DNA from: Streptomyces curacoi
GTDB lineage: Bacteria; Actinomycetota; Actinomycetes; Streptomycetales; Streptomycetaceae
Reading direction: 5' to 3'
Assembly: GCF_001513975.1 (NCBI RefSeq)
Contig: NZ_KQ947992.1
Location: forward strand, 124,001-188,000
DNA: 64,000 nucleotides
Shown: one piece after another, positions 16,393 through 25,393 of the stretch
How the letters are laid out: every line of letters begins with the position of its first letter
How positions within the stretch are numbered: the stretch's first letter is position 1
Notes under the pieces: model-generated
The model's database searches: none
Told to the model about the DNA's origin: nothing
What the model saw: only the letters and a program-made list of their open reading frames with translations
Translations under genes and position numbers: made by a program

Positions 16393-16715
16393 GGCTGCTA
16401 CCTCTCCTTGGTATTACGTGCAGGGTTGCTTGTGAATGTGAACGCTTTCACGAATCCCTCAACAAGTGAAGGGCCTACCGCCAGGTTTCCCTGGACGTGG
16501 GTCCTGTGAGTTGAAGAGGGGTTCCGGTGATCAGTGGAGGCCGGTGTTGCGGGCCGTCCCGATCGCCACGTAGAGACTCGCAAACCTCAGCGACGGATAC
16601 AACCCCTTCCGGAAAGTTTTTTTTGATTCCTCGGTGTCGACTAGGTCACAGCCGTACTTCCATGGGGTGGATCCTGGCCTAAACGTTCGAGTGAAAGGAC
16701 TTTAGCCCGTTCCGC
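16393..16715. other. Intergenic region upstream of wblE
   Basis: No gene is seen. A short CTTCCGGAAAG self-complementary stretch followed by eight T residues (16617-16624) reads towards the plus strand. The wblE promoter must lie here, but no convincing -10/-35 pair was identified. Confidence 0.5.
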
Positions 16716-17684
16716 TCACACAATCACACGCAGTGCATGGCGTACGCCTGTGAACGTCACGCTCGTACGCAGCCCGAGGTGGTCGCCGTCCATCTGGAGG
16801 GGCAACGGGACCTTCGAATGCAAGGTGAACTGGTCCAGGTCGTGCAGTGAGGTGGCGTGCTTTCCATGCGGTCCGCGCTCGGGGGACGAAGTGAGCAACT
16901 GGGTGCCATACCGGGCAACCGCGGCTGTCGTCATACGGCTGAGACCGAGTACGTCGAGGCCTTTATCGAACGAGGCTTTAGGCGACGCGTACATCGGGTG
17001 ATTGCCCAGGAAGGTCCACGGAGAGGTGTTCGAGACTATGGACAGCACCAGACCGGTCACCGGCTCCGCGTCCGGCCGCTCCAGCGTGATCGTCCCCTGG
17101 CGCCGGTGCGCCTCGCCGAAGAACTGGCGCAGTGCCTGGCGGACATAGAGGGCGTGCGTCGACTTTCTGCCCCGCTCGCGCTGCTGCTCGACCCTGCCGA
17201 CCACGCCGGCGTCGAAGCCGAGGCCCGCGTTGAAGGTGAACCAGCGCGAGGGCACGGCCTCGTCATCGGTGCCGGGCGTGCCTGAGCTCAGCCCGAGGCC
17301 GACGGTGCGTTCGCTGCCCTCGCGCAGGGCGTCCAGCAGGGCGCCTGTCGCTTCGACGGCGTCGTTGGGCAGGCCGAGGGCGCGGGCGAAGACGTTGGTG
17401 GAGCCGCCGGGGACCACCGCGAGGCCGGGAAGGTGCTCCGGGTCGGGGCCGGCGTGCAGCAGGCCGTTGACCACCTCGTTGACCGTGCCGTCGCCGCCGA
17501 GGGCGACCACCAGGTCGACGTCGTCGCTCTCCGCCGCCTGGCGGCCCAGGTCGCGGGCGTGGCCGCGGTACTCGGTGGTGACCGGCTCCAGCTTCATCTC
17601 GCTGGCGAGCGCGTGGATCAGAACGTCGCGCGTACGTGCGCTTGTGGTGGTTGCCGCCGGATTGACCACGAGAAGTGCACGCAT
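16716..17684 (-). CDS. Diacylglycerol/sphingosine kinase-family lipid kinase
   Basis: A 322-residue protein of the DAGK catalytic (LCB5) family: VNPAATTTSART at the N-terminus, the nucleotide-binding ALGGDGTVNEVVNGLL around residues 61-76 and PGGSTNVFARALGLP. The C-terminal part carries the beta-sandwich seen in YegS/DgkB. It probably phosphorylates a lipid at the membrane; no specific substrate can be assigned. Confidence 0.92.
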   Translation of the reverse strand: MRALLVVNPAATTTSARTRDVLIHALASEMKLEPVTTEYRGHARDLGRQAAESDDVDLVVALGGDGTVNEVVNGLLHAGPDPEHLPGLAVVPGGSTNVFARALGLPNDAVEATGALLDALREGSERTVGLGLSSGTPGTDDEAVPSRWFTFNAGLGFDAGVVGRVEQQRERGRKSTHALYVRQALRQFFGEAHRRQGTITLERPDAEPVTGLVLSIVSNTSPWTFLGNHPMYASPKASFDKGLDVLGLSRMTTAAVARYGTQLLTSSPERGPHGKHATSLHDLDQFTLHSKVPLPLQMDGDHLGLRTSVTFTGVRHALRVIV

Positions 17685-17880
17685 GACTGGCAGCGTACCT
17701 ACTGGGGGGTACCGGGCACAGGTCGAGGTAGGGATCGAGTAAGAGATCGGGCGTGAGTCTCAACACGGGGGGACTGCGTCGCCCGGCCGCGGGGTGCCGT
17801 CCCATGCGGCCTCCTTGCGAGGTCGGTGCAAGGGCGCCCGGCCCGCCTAGGCCGATATCGCGGAGGGCTACCCTTCAGGG

Positions 17881-18330
17881 GTGACCAAGGAGCAGACCCC
17901 CACCACCCCGGAAACCGCCGGTCCGCGCCCGCGGCGGCTGACGTACGCGGCGGCACTCACCGCGTTGGAAGGGCTGGCGCTCGCCGTGGGGGGCATCTGG
18001 GTGTTCGTCCTGGGCCTCACCGGTGACCCGGACGACCGGCAGCAGGCCGTCACCCTGGGGGTGACGCTCGTCGCGCTCGCTCTGCTGCCCCTGCTCGCCG
18101 CGCGCGGGCTGTTCGCTCAGCGCAGCTGGAGCCGAGGGCCGTCCGTCATCACGCAGATCATGGCCCTGCCGGTGGCCTACAGCCTGCTGCAGGCCGACAG
18201 CATGGCGATCCCGGCGGGGATCGCGATCGCGGTGGTCGCCGTCGCCACGCTCGTGCTTCTGGTCAACCCGGAGACCACCCGGGCCCTCGGGATCCGGGGG
18301 CCCGGCAATGCTCCCGATCGGAAGCAGTGA
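17881..18330 (+). CDS. Four-helix integral membrane protein, unknown function
   Basis: A 149-residue protein starting at GTG, with a Pro/Thr-rich cytosolic leader and four hydrophobic helices (about 20-45, 58-78, 90-105, 112-135). It is common in streptomycetes next to the DAGK-like and SigH genes as far as I recall. No motif suggests a role. Confidence 0.75.
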   Translation: MTKEQTPTTPETAGPRPRRLTYAAALTALEGLALAVGGIWVFVLGLTGDPDDRQQAVTLGVTLVALALLPLLAARGLFAQRSWSRGPSVITQIMALPVAYSLLQADSMAIPAGIAIAVVAVATLVLLVNPETTRALGIRGPGNAPDRKQ

Positions 18331-18359
18331 TCCGTTCTCAAGAAGGCGTCACTCTCAAG

Positions 18360-18404
18360 CCTGACAATGACACCCGGGCCTGACAATGACACCCGGGCCT
18401 GACA
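18360..18404. repeat. 19-bp direct repeat after the membrane-protein gene
   Basis: CCTGACAATGACACCCGGG occurs at 18360-18378 and 18379-18397, followed by a partial third copy (CCTGACA). It occupies the short gap between convergent genes, immediately after the sigH stop codon. Confidence 0.8.
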
Positions 18405-18405
18405 G

Positions 18406-19584
18406 TCACTCCTCCACCAGCAGCTTCTCCCGCAGCTGTGCCAGCGTGCGCGCCAGCAGTCGGGACACGTGCATCTGGGAGATCCCGACCTCCTGCGCGA
18501 TCTGCGACTGGGTCATGTTGCCGAAGAAGCGCAGCAGCAGGATCCGCTTCTCACGCGGAGGCAGATCCTCCAGCAGCGGCTTCAGCGACTCCCGGTACTC
18601 GACGCCCTCCAGCGCCTCGTCCTCCGCGCCCAGGGTGTCCGCGACCGCCGGCGACTCGTCGTCCGTGTCGGGGACGTCCAGGGACAGCGTGGAGTACGCG
18701 TTGGCGGACTCCAGGCCCTCCAGGACCTCCTCCTCCGAGATCGACAGCTTCTCGGCGAGTTCGTGGACCGTGGGGGAGCGGCCGTGCTGCTGGGACAGCT
18801 CCGCCGTGGCCGTCGTGAGCGCGAGGCGCAGCTCCTGGAGGCGCCGGGGCACCCGCACCGCCCAGCCCTTGTCACGGAAGTGCCGCTTGATCTCGCCGAC
18901 GACCGTCGGGGTCGCGTACGTCGAGAACTCGACGCCGCGGTCCGGGTCGAAGCGGTCGACCGACTTGATCAGGCCGATGGTGGCGACCTGGGTGAGGTCG
19001 TCGAGCGGCTCGCCGCGGTTGCGGAAGCGGCGCGCGAGGTGCTCCACGAGCGGCAGATGCATACGGACCAGCTGGTTGCGCAGCTCCGCGTACTCGGGGC
19101 TGCCGTCCTGCAGCTCGCGCAGCTTGACGAACATGGCGCGCGCTCCGCTGCGGTCCTGAGGGTCGTGCCGCGTGGCCTGCGCGCTGTGCGCCCCCATCGC
19201 CTCGTCCTCGGCGTATCGCTCGTGCTCGCTCATCGTCCCGCCCGTCGCCCTCTCCCGAGCCCTCGCCTCCGCCCCCACTCTCGGCTTCCCTCGACCGGGG
19301 GAACCCCCATGGACAGGGGAGACTCCGATCCGCCCGCCAGGAGGCGTGCTCTGCACGGCACCGTCGTCATCCCGTCCGTCGTCCAGGAAGCCGGCCTCCG
19401 CGGAGTCGTCCTCCGGATGCGGCCGGGCCTGCTCGGGGATGCCGTCGATGCCGTCCGCCATGCGTCGCGAACCGCTCGGGCCCGCCCCCAGGCTCTCGGC
19501 TCCGTCGGAGCAGGGGGGAGTGCCGTCCGGCAGCTCCACTGTGCCGCGCTCTTCGTCCCGCACCGGCCCGTCCCCGTTCCTCAC
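18406..19584 (-). CDS. sigH: SigH, SigB/F-type stress sigma factor with long N-terminal extension
   Basis: Group 3 sigma-70 factor: region 2 with PLVEHLARRFRNRGEPLDDL and FDPDRGVEFSTYATPTVVGE, region 3, and region 4 with PPREKRILLLRFFGNMTQSQ. The frame is open to a GTG at 19584 that overlaps the rshA stop by GTGA, giving 392 residues. A shorter form starting at ATG 19233 (MSEHERYAE) would have 275 residues, the normal family size. The extra ~117 residues are Gly/Pro/Asp-rich and probably disordered. Multiple SigH translation products are known in S. coelicolor. It should direct osmotic and developmental stress genes. Confidence 0.9.
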   Translation of the reverse strand: MRNGDGPVRDEERGTVELPDGTPPCSDGAESLGAGPSGSRRMADGIDGIPEQARPHPEDDSAEAGFLDDGRDDDGAVQSTPPGGRIGVSPVHGGSPGRGKPRVGAEARARERATGGTMSEHERYAEDEAMGAHSAQATRHDPQDRSGARAMFVKLRELQDGSPEYAELRNQLVRMHLPLVEHLARRFRNRGEPLDDLTQVATIGLIKSVDRFDPDRGVEFSTYATPTVVGEIKRHFRDKGWAVRVPRRLQELRLALTTATAELSQQHGRSPTVHELAEKLSISEEEVLEGLESANAYSTLSLDVPDTDDESPAVADTLGAEDEALEGVEYRESLKPLLEDLPPREKRILLLRFFGNMTQSQIAQEVGISQMHVSRLLARTLAQLREKLLVEE

Positions 19585-20006
19585 GCCGGCCCGGGTCCCG
19601 CGCCGCGCTGTTTGTAGAGGCTGATCGAAACGGTTTTGTCCTCGTCCACGGCGGAGGAGACCTTGCCCGCGAGGGCCGACAGGACGGTCCAGGCGAAGGT
19701 GTCCCTGGAGGGAGCGTGGCCGTCCGTGGTCGGGGCCGAGACGGTGACCTCGAGCGAGTCGTCGACGAGTCGGAAGACACAGCTGAGCACCGAACCGGGC
19801 ACGGCCTGCTGGAGCAGGATCGCGCAGGCCTCGTCCACCGCGATGCGCAGGTCCTCGATCTCGTCGAGGGTGAAGTCCAAACGGGCCGCGAGGCCGGCAG
19901 TCGCCGTACGCAGCACCGACAGGTAGGCACCCGCAGCCGGCAGCCGGACTTCCACGAAGTCCTGGGTCGCGGGCTCGCCTGCGATCTGGGACACCCTCAC
20001 CTCCAT
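19581..20006 (-). CDS. rshA: Anti-sigma factor RshA/PrsH (RsbW-type ATPase fold)
   Basis: A 141-residue HATPase_c_2 protein: N-box LRIAVDEACAILLQQA around residues 53-68, beta-rich centre, and a C-terminal segment TVSISLYKQRG. The G-boxes are degenerate, as in several RsbW relatives. It precedes and overlaps sigH by 4 bp, the classic partner arrangement, and should sequester SigH in unstressed cells. Promoters for the pair lie upstream of 20006. Confidence 0.9.
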   Translation of the reverse strand: MEVRVSQIAGEPATQDFVEVRLPAAGAYLSVLRTATAGLAARLDFTLDEIEDLRIAVDEACAILLQQAVPGSVLSCVFRLVDDSLEVTVSAPTTDGHAPSRDTFAWTVLSALAGKVSSAVDEDKTVSISLYKQRGAGPGPA

Positions 20007-20264
20007 GGTGGTACAAGCTTCTCGGGGCCGAGGGTCGCCCCCCGGGGTAACGCGATGTGTGGTTCAGCGGTGACGCTATCGCGCTCTCAACATTCCTGTC
20101 CCCAGGACCCCAACCCCTTGCTGTCACTCATAGTAAACACACGGATACGCTCCGTGGCTAGGGGGTTTGCGGGCCCAATTGGGAAGAGCGCGCGCCGGTT
20201 TGACGTACCCAGACGTCAGACGGTCGAACCGTCCGATTCCCCAGTGGTCCAGCGTACGTCCCCG

Positions 20265-20525
20265 TCACACGAGTACGTGGTCCACGAAGCACCAGCGCCA
20301 GCGCTCGCCGGGCTCGAAGGTCCGCATGATCGGGTGACCGGACTCCTTGTGGTGCTGTGTGGCGTGCCGCCCCGGCGAGGAGTCGCAGCAGCCGACGTGA
20401 CCGCAGGTGAGGCATAGCCGCAGCTGCACCGGGTGCGAGCCGTCCGCCAGACACTCCGGACACGTCTCACTGAGCGGACCGGGTTCCGGGTGCGGCAGCG
20501 CGTCGGCGTGCGTGCACTGTTTCAT
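20265..20525 (-). CDS. UBP-type zinc finger protein
   Basis: An 86-residue stand-alone ZnF-UBP domain: CPECLADG, LCLTCGHVGCCDSSPGRHAT, HHKESGHPIM. The Cys/His set (C..C, C..C..GC, H..H, GH) is complete. In eukaryotes this fold binds the C-terminal GlyGly of ubiquitin; in actinobacteria it is widespread as a small protein or fused to other domains, with unknown partner. It is separated from rshA by 258 bp and appears monocistronic. Confidence 0.92.
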   Translation of the reverse strand: MKQCTHADALPHPEPGPLSETCPECLADGSHPVQLRLCLTCGHVGCCDSSPGRHATQHHKESGHPIMRTFEPGERWRWCFVDHVLV

Positions 20526-20913
20526 GATTGCCAGGTTACGACGGCCACGCGCAGGGCGGCGCGGAAAATCAGGGCCGGGCGAGGACGGTGATCACGTGCG
20601 GGCGACGCCGGTGATCGAAGGTGGGCGAAGACCAGGAACGGGGTCGGGCCGGGATGAGCGGACGCGGGCGAACGGTGAGGGGCGGACGCGGGCGAACGGC
20701 GGAGGGGCGGGCATGGGCGAATGGCGGAGGGTGAGTGTGCGCCGGGGGCCGTCGGCGAGTGCGGACGGGGGTCGACGGGGATCGCCGGGGGCACGAAGCG
20801 GGGATCACCGGCACGGGTGGCGGCAGGAGCGGGCGCATGGTGACCGGTGGTCCGGTGTCACCGGCGGTCGGTAGGAGTACGAGGGCGTCGATGGGCGAGG
20901 GTGGGCGAGACGT
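20526..20913. other. GC-rich degenerate repeat-like spacer
   Basis: A 388-bp gap with loosely repeated GGGCGAACGG/GGACGCGGGCGAA words between 20640 and 20730. No gene or regulatory site is convincing here. The antiporter promoter presumably lies near its right end. Confidence 0.5.
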
Positions 20914-22509
20914 ATGGATGTGATGCCGCTGCTGTTGCTGGTGGCGGGGAGCGCCGCCGTGGCCGCGGCCGCTCGGCGGACGCCTGTCCCGGCGCCGCTG
21001 TTGCTCGTGGCCGCCGGGCTCGTCGTTGCGTATCTGCCCGGCGTGCCCGACTACACCCTCGACCCGCACATCGTCCTGCCGCTGGTGCTGCCCCCACTGC
21101 TGCACAGTGCGGCGACGGACAGCTCGTATCTCGATCTGCGGGCCCAACTGCGGCCGGTGGCGCTGCTGTCGGTGGGCTACGTCCTCTTCGCGACCTTCGT
21201 CGTCGGCTGGGTCGCGTATCTCGTCGTGCCGGACCTGCCGCTGACCGCGGCGCTGGTGCTGGGCGCGGTGGTCGCGCCGCCGGACGCGGTCGCCGCGACG
21301 GCGGTCGCGCGCCGGGTGGGGCTGCCGTCCCGGATCACCACGATCCTCCAGGGCGAGTCCCTGGTGAACGACGCCACCGCGATCACCGCCTACCGGGTCG
21401 CCCTCGCGGCCGCCGTCGGAGAGGGCGCCACCTGGGCCGGCGGCATCGGCGAGTTCCTGCTCGCGGCGGTCGGCGGCATCGGCATGGGTCTGGTGCTGAT
21501 GGTGCCGATCCACTGGCTGCGCACCCATGTGAAGGAGGCGCTGCTGCAGAACACCCTCTCGCTGCTGATCCCGTTCGTCGCGTACGCGGCGGCCGAGCAG
21601 GTGCACGCCTCCGGAGTGCTCGCGGTCGTGGTCGTCGCGCTGTACCTCGGACACCGCGCGTGGGAGGTCGACTTCGCCACGCGACTCCAGGAGGAGGCGG
21701 TGTGGAAGATGGTCGCCTTCGTGCTGGAGTCGGCGGTGTTCGCGCTGATCGGACTGCAACTGCCGGTGGTCCTGAAGGGACTGGGGGAGTACGAGGGCCC
21801 TCGCGCCGCCTGGTACGCGGTCGCCGTCTTCGTCGTGGTCGTCGTTTCGCGGTTCGTGTGGGTGTATCCGGCGACCTTCCTGCCCCGCATGCTGTCGGCC
21901 CGGATCCGGGAGCGCGAGGACAACCCCACCTGGAAGGGGCCGTTCATCATCTCCTGGGCCGGGATGCGGGGCGTGGTCTCGCTGGCCATCGCCTTCTCGA
22001 TCCCGCTCACCGTGCACGGCGGCGAGCCGTTCCCCGAGCGCAACCTCATCCTGTTCCTGACCTTCACCACGGTCATCGGCACCCTGGTCATCCAGGGCGT
22101 GACACTGCCGACGCTGATCCGGCTGCTGAGACTCCCCGGCCGGGACCCGCAGGCCGAGACCCTCGCGGAGGCGAACGCCCAGGCGCAGGCCTCCCGGGCC
22201 GCCGAGCAACGCCTGGAAGAGCTCCTCTCCGACGAACGCAACGCCCTCCCCGAGCCGCTGGCCGACCGCCTGCGAGCCGTCGTGGAACGGCGCCGCAACG
22301 CCGTCTGGGAACGGCTCGGCCAGGCCAACCCCGTCACCGGCGAGTCCGTCGACGACACCTACCGGCGGCTGTCGCGTGAGGTGATCGGCGCCGAACGCGC
22401 GGTGTTCGTGAAGCTGCGCGACGGTCGCTATATCGACGACGAGATGCTGCGGACCCTGCTGCGCAGGCTGGACCTGGAGGAGGCGGCGGCCTACCGGGAG
22501 GCGGGGTGA
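20914..22509 (+). CDS. Na+/H+ antiporter, CPA1/NhaP type
   Basis: A 531-residue membrane protein with about twelve helices, the CPA1 pore region VVAPPDAVAATAVARRVGLP and QGESLVNDATAIT (the paired Asp in ND supplies ion coupling), and a ~130-residue cytosolic C-terminal tail that is helical and charged. It exchanges sodium for protons. Start at ATG 20914 (MDVMPLLLLVAGS) behind GAGACGT; an ATG at 20923 is alternative. Its end is followed by two TTCCGTA-YTCCTCYGCGGG copies (22514-22555). Confidence 0.93.
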   Translation: MDVMPLLLLVAGSAAVAAAARRTPVPAPLLLVAAGLVVAYLPGVPDYTLDPHIVLPLVLPPLLHSAATDSSYLDLRAQLRPVALLSVGYVLFATFVVGWVAYLVVPDLPLTAALVLGAVVAPPDAVAATAVARRVGLPSRITTILQGESLVNDATAITAYRVALAAAVGEGATWAGGIGEFLLAAVGGIGMGLVLMVPIHWLRTHVKEALLQNTLSLLIPFVAYAAAEQVHASGVLAVVVVALYLGHRAWEVDFATRLQEEAVWKMVAFVLESAVFALIGLQLPVVLKGLGEYEGPRAAWYAVAVFVVVVVSRFVWVYPATFLPRMLSARIREREDNPTWKGPFIISWAGMRGVVSLAIAFSIPLTVHGGEPFPERNLILFLTFTTVIGTLVIQGVTLPTLIRLLRLPGRDPQAETLAEANAQAQASRAAEQRLEELLSDERNALPEPLADRLRAVVERRRNAVWERLGQANPVTGESVDDTYRRLSREVIGAERAVFVKLRDGRYIDDEMLRTLLRRLDLEEAAAYREAG

Positions 22510-22608
22510 GGTTTCCGTATTCCTCTGCGGGGCTTCCGTACTCCTCCGCGGGTCTGACGGGGGATCATAGGCGGGACGCGTTCAGTACAGGGTGACTCGG
22601 GGGGCTCG

Positions 22609-25374
22609 ATGACGACCGGCACCGGACAGCGGTTCTTCATCAGTTACGCGGGGGCCGACCGGCTGTGGGCGGAGTGGGTGGGGTGGCATCTGGAGCGGGA
22701 CGGCCACCTCGTCGAGCTCGACGTCTGGGACTGGCGGACCGGGGACGACTTCGTCCGGCGCATGGACGAGGGGCTGGAGAAGGCCGACGCCGTGGTGGCG
22801 CTGTTCTCCAAGTCGTACTTCGAGGACGGGCGCTGGACCCAGGAGGAGCGGTCCGCGGTGGTCGCCCGCCGCGACCGGATCATTCCGCTCGCGGTCGAGC
22901 CGCTGAGCAACCACGACGTGGATCCGATGCTCGCCTCGAAGGTGCGCAAGAAGCTGCACGGACTGGACGAGACGGCTGCCATCGCCGCGCTCCGGGATGC
23001 GGTGGGAGGCGGGGGACGTCCGACCGCCGCGCCGGCGTTTCCGGGCGCCGGCGTCGCGGTCGAGGCCGTGGTCCCGGAGGGCCCCCAGCCCCGGCTGCCG
23101 GGCACGACCGACCGGCCCGACGTGTGGAACGTACGCCGGGGGAATCGCGACTTCTCCGGCCGGGAGGCCGAGATCGTCCAGCTCCGGGACGGTCTGCTCA
23201 GCGGGCGGCACTCCGCCGTGTACGCGCTGCATGGGATGGGCGGGATCGGCAAGACGCAGCTCGCGCTGGAGTACGCGCATCGGTTCGCCAGTCAGTACGA
23301 CCTGGTGTGGTGGATCGACGCGGAGCAGGCCGATCAGATTCCGGTCCACTACACGGAACTGGCCGACAAGGTCGAGGTCGCCGTGGCCGAGGCCAGTGCC
23401 GAGCACAACGCCCGTCTGCTCCTGCAGCATCTCCGCACCCGCCCACGCTGGCTGATCATCTTCGACAACGCCGAGGAGCCGGACCAGATCGAACCCTGGC
23501 TGCCGGAGGGCCCCGGGCACGTCCTCATCACCTCACGCAATCCCAACTGGCGCAGCCTCGCCCAACCGGCGGCCCTCGATGTGTTCACGCGGGCCGATTC
23601 CCTGCTCTACCTGCAGACCAGGGGCACGGGCATCACCGAAGAGCAGGCTGACACGCTGGCGCAGGAACTCGGCGACCTCCCCCTGGCGCTCGCCCAGGCC
23701 GTAGGCGTGATCGAGAACGGCATCGACGTCGACCGCTATCGGCGGCTGCTGACCGACAGCACAAGCCGGATCCTGCAGGAAGGCGAAGTTCCGGACTATT
23801 CGGCGCCACTGGCCGCGGCGGTCGGCATCGCCGCCGAACGAGTCGGTGCCACCAACGCCGACTCGTTGGCCGTGCTCCGGCTGGCCGCGTTCCTGGGGCC
23901 CGAGCGGATCCCCACGGAATGGCTGGAGAACGCGCGCCGCCATCTGTCCACGATTCCGATCGATCCGGACGACGTGATGTGGACGCGGGACGCATTGGAA
24001 CCGCTGCGCCGCTACGGACTTGCCCGCATCGACGGTGGCGCTGTGCAGGTACATCGCCTGACGCAGGCCGTGATCAGGGACCATGTCGACCCGGCGCAGA
24101 CCAGGGCGATCCACGACGACGCCGTGGCGGTCCTGGCCGCCGCCTCGCCGGGCGACCCGCAGTCGCCGGCCAACTGGCCCACGTGGGCCAGCCTCACCGC
24201 GCATCTCACGGCACCGCACATCGACGTCACGGACCGTGCCGAGCTGCGGCCGATGCTTCTGGACGCGGTCCACTTCCTGATCCGCAGCGGCAGGCCGCGA
24301 TCCGCTGCCGACCTCGCCGCCGAGTTGCGTACGGCATGGACCTCCCAGTCGGGCCCCGACGATTCGGACGTCCTCACCTGTATGCAGTACCTCGGCCACG
24401 CGACCTCGGATCTGGGTGATCTCCGCGGCGCCTGGCCCATCGTCGAGGAGGCGTTCTCGCGTCGTCGCCGGACCCTTGGGGACGATCACCCGGACACGCT
24501 GCAGTCCGCCAACGATCTAGGGGTGAGTCTGAGCGCCTTCGGCGAGGTCACGCGAGCCCTGCACACGTACGAGGACACCCTCGCTCGTCGGCGCCACGTA
24601 CTGGGGGACGACCACCCCGACACCTTGCAGTCCGCCGACAACTTGGCTGTCGCTCTGCGCGATCTGGGGCAGTACGCCCGAGCCCGCGAGGTTTGTGAAG
24701 ACGCCGTGGCTCGTCGTCGGCGCGTTCTCGGAGACGACCATCCTGATGCGTTGAGATCCGCCAACCATCTCGCCGAGATCATGGCCGATCTGGGCGAAAC
24801 GGCAGAGGCTCGTCGCCGCAACGAACAGACTCTGGCCCGCTGCAGAGACGTGCTGGGTGACGATCACCCCGTCGCCCTCGAGGTGGCATCCAGTTACGCC
24901 AACGATCTGCTCGCGCTGGGTGAATACGAGGAGGCCTGTCGCAGGCACGAGGACATCAGGGACCGTCGCCTCCGTGTCCTCGGTGCTGATCACCGCTCCA
25001 CCCTGATCTCGGCTCACGAACTGGCCAGGTCCCTGTTCGCGCTGGACAGGTACGAGGAGGCTCATCGCCTGCAGAACGAGACTCTGACGCGGTATCGCCT
25101 CGTCCTCGGCAGTGATCACATCAGCACGCTCAGATCTGCGCACGGTCTCGCGGTCATCCTGCACGCACGGCGTGCCTACCACGAAGCGGCGAAGCTCCTG
25201 GAGGACACACGCGCCCGTCAGCTCCGCACGCTCGGCGAGAACCACCCCGACACTCGGAACACCACTGACTCGCTGGCTTCGATCTACACGGCGATGGGAC
25301 TCAAGAGCAAAGCGCACAAGCTCCAGGCCAAGAAGAAGAAGCCCAAGCGCATGTTCGGCCGTAAACGCCGTTAG
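22609..25374 (+). CDS. TIR/NB-ARC/TPR STAND-type protein
   Basis: A 921-residue, NLR-like protein. TIR domain at about 8-130 (FFISYAGADRLWAEWVGWHL; WTQEE at 76-80 supplies the candidate catalytic Glu). NB-ARC domain about 180-500: Walker A GMGGIGKTQ (209-217), Walker B LIIFDNA (282-288), GDLPLA (355-360), VHRL in place of MHD. Then about seven 42-residue TPRs of kinesin-light-chain type with the recurrent GDDHPDTL motif, ending in a Lys/Arg-rich tail (KKKKPKRMFGRKRR). Such proteins are predicted NAD-cleaving defence or signalling switches. No obvious partner is adjacent. Confidence 0.93.
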   Translation: MTTGTGQRFFISYAGADRLWAEWVGWHLERDGHLVELDVWDWRTGDDFVRRMDEGLEKADAVVALFSKSYFEDGRWTQEERSAVVARRDRIIPLAVEPLSNHDVDPMLASKVRKKLHGLDETAAIAALRDAVGGGGRPTAAPAFPGAGVAVEAVVPEGPQPRLPGTTDRPDVWNVRRGNRDFSGREAEIVQLRDGLLSGRHSAVYALHGMGGIGKTQLALEYAHRFASQYDLVWWIDAEQADQIPVHYTELADKVEVAVAEASAEHNARLLLQHLRTRPRWLIIFDNAEEPDQIEPWLPEGPGHVLITSRNPNWRSLAQPAALDVFTRADSLLYLQTRGTGITEEQADTLAQELGDLPLALAQAVGVIENGIDVDRYRRLLTDSTSRILQEGEVPDYSAPLAAAVGIAAERVGATNADSLAVLRLAAFLGPERIPTEWLENARRHLSTIPIDPDDVMWTRDALEPLRRYGLARIDGGAVQVHRLTQAVIRDHVDPAQTRAIHDDAVAVLAAASPGDPQSPANWPTWASLTAHLTAPHIDVTDRAELRPMLLDAVHFLIRSGRPRSAADLAAELRTAWTSQSGPDDSDVLTCMQYLGHATSDLGDLRGAWPIVEEAFSRRRRTLGDDHPDTLQSANDLGVSLSAFGEVTRALHTYEDTLARRRHVLGDDHPDTLQSADNLAVALRDLGQYARAREVCEDAVARRRRVLGDDHPDALRSANHLAEIMADLGETAEARRRNEQTLARCRDVLGDDHPVALEVASSYANDLLALGEYEEACRRHEDIRDRRLRVLGADHRSTLISAHELARSLFALDRYEEAHRLQNETLTRYRLVLGSDHISTLRSAHGLAVILHARRAYHEAAKLLEDTRARQLRTLGENHPDTRNTTDSLASIYTAMGLKSKAHKLQAKKKKPKRMFGRKRR

Positions 25375-25393
25375 TCGCCCGCACCTTCCGCCC

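Noticed and set aside
16612..16624. Intrinsic terminator with eight T residues upstream of wblE
   Set aside because: The stem CTTCCGGAAAG is too short for a stable hairpin, and no plus-strand gene ends there.
20110..20160. SigB/SigH-type promoter (GTTT ... GGGT on the minus strand) upstream of rshA
   Set aside because: GTTT and GGGGTT exist, but the spacing is about 17 and the -10 lacks the terminal A, so support is too weak.
20241..20256. Dre-like AGTGGTCCAGCGTACG upstream of rshA/sigH and near the UBP gene
   Set aside because: Only the left half resembles the DasR consensus and the right half is unrelated, so I do not call it.
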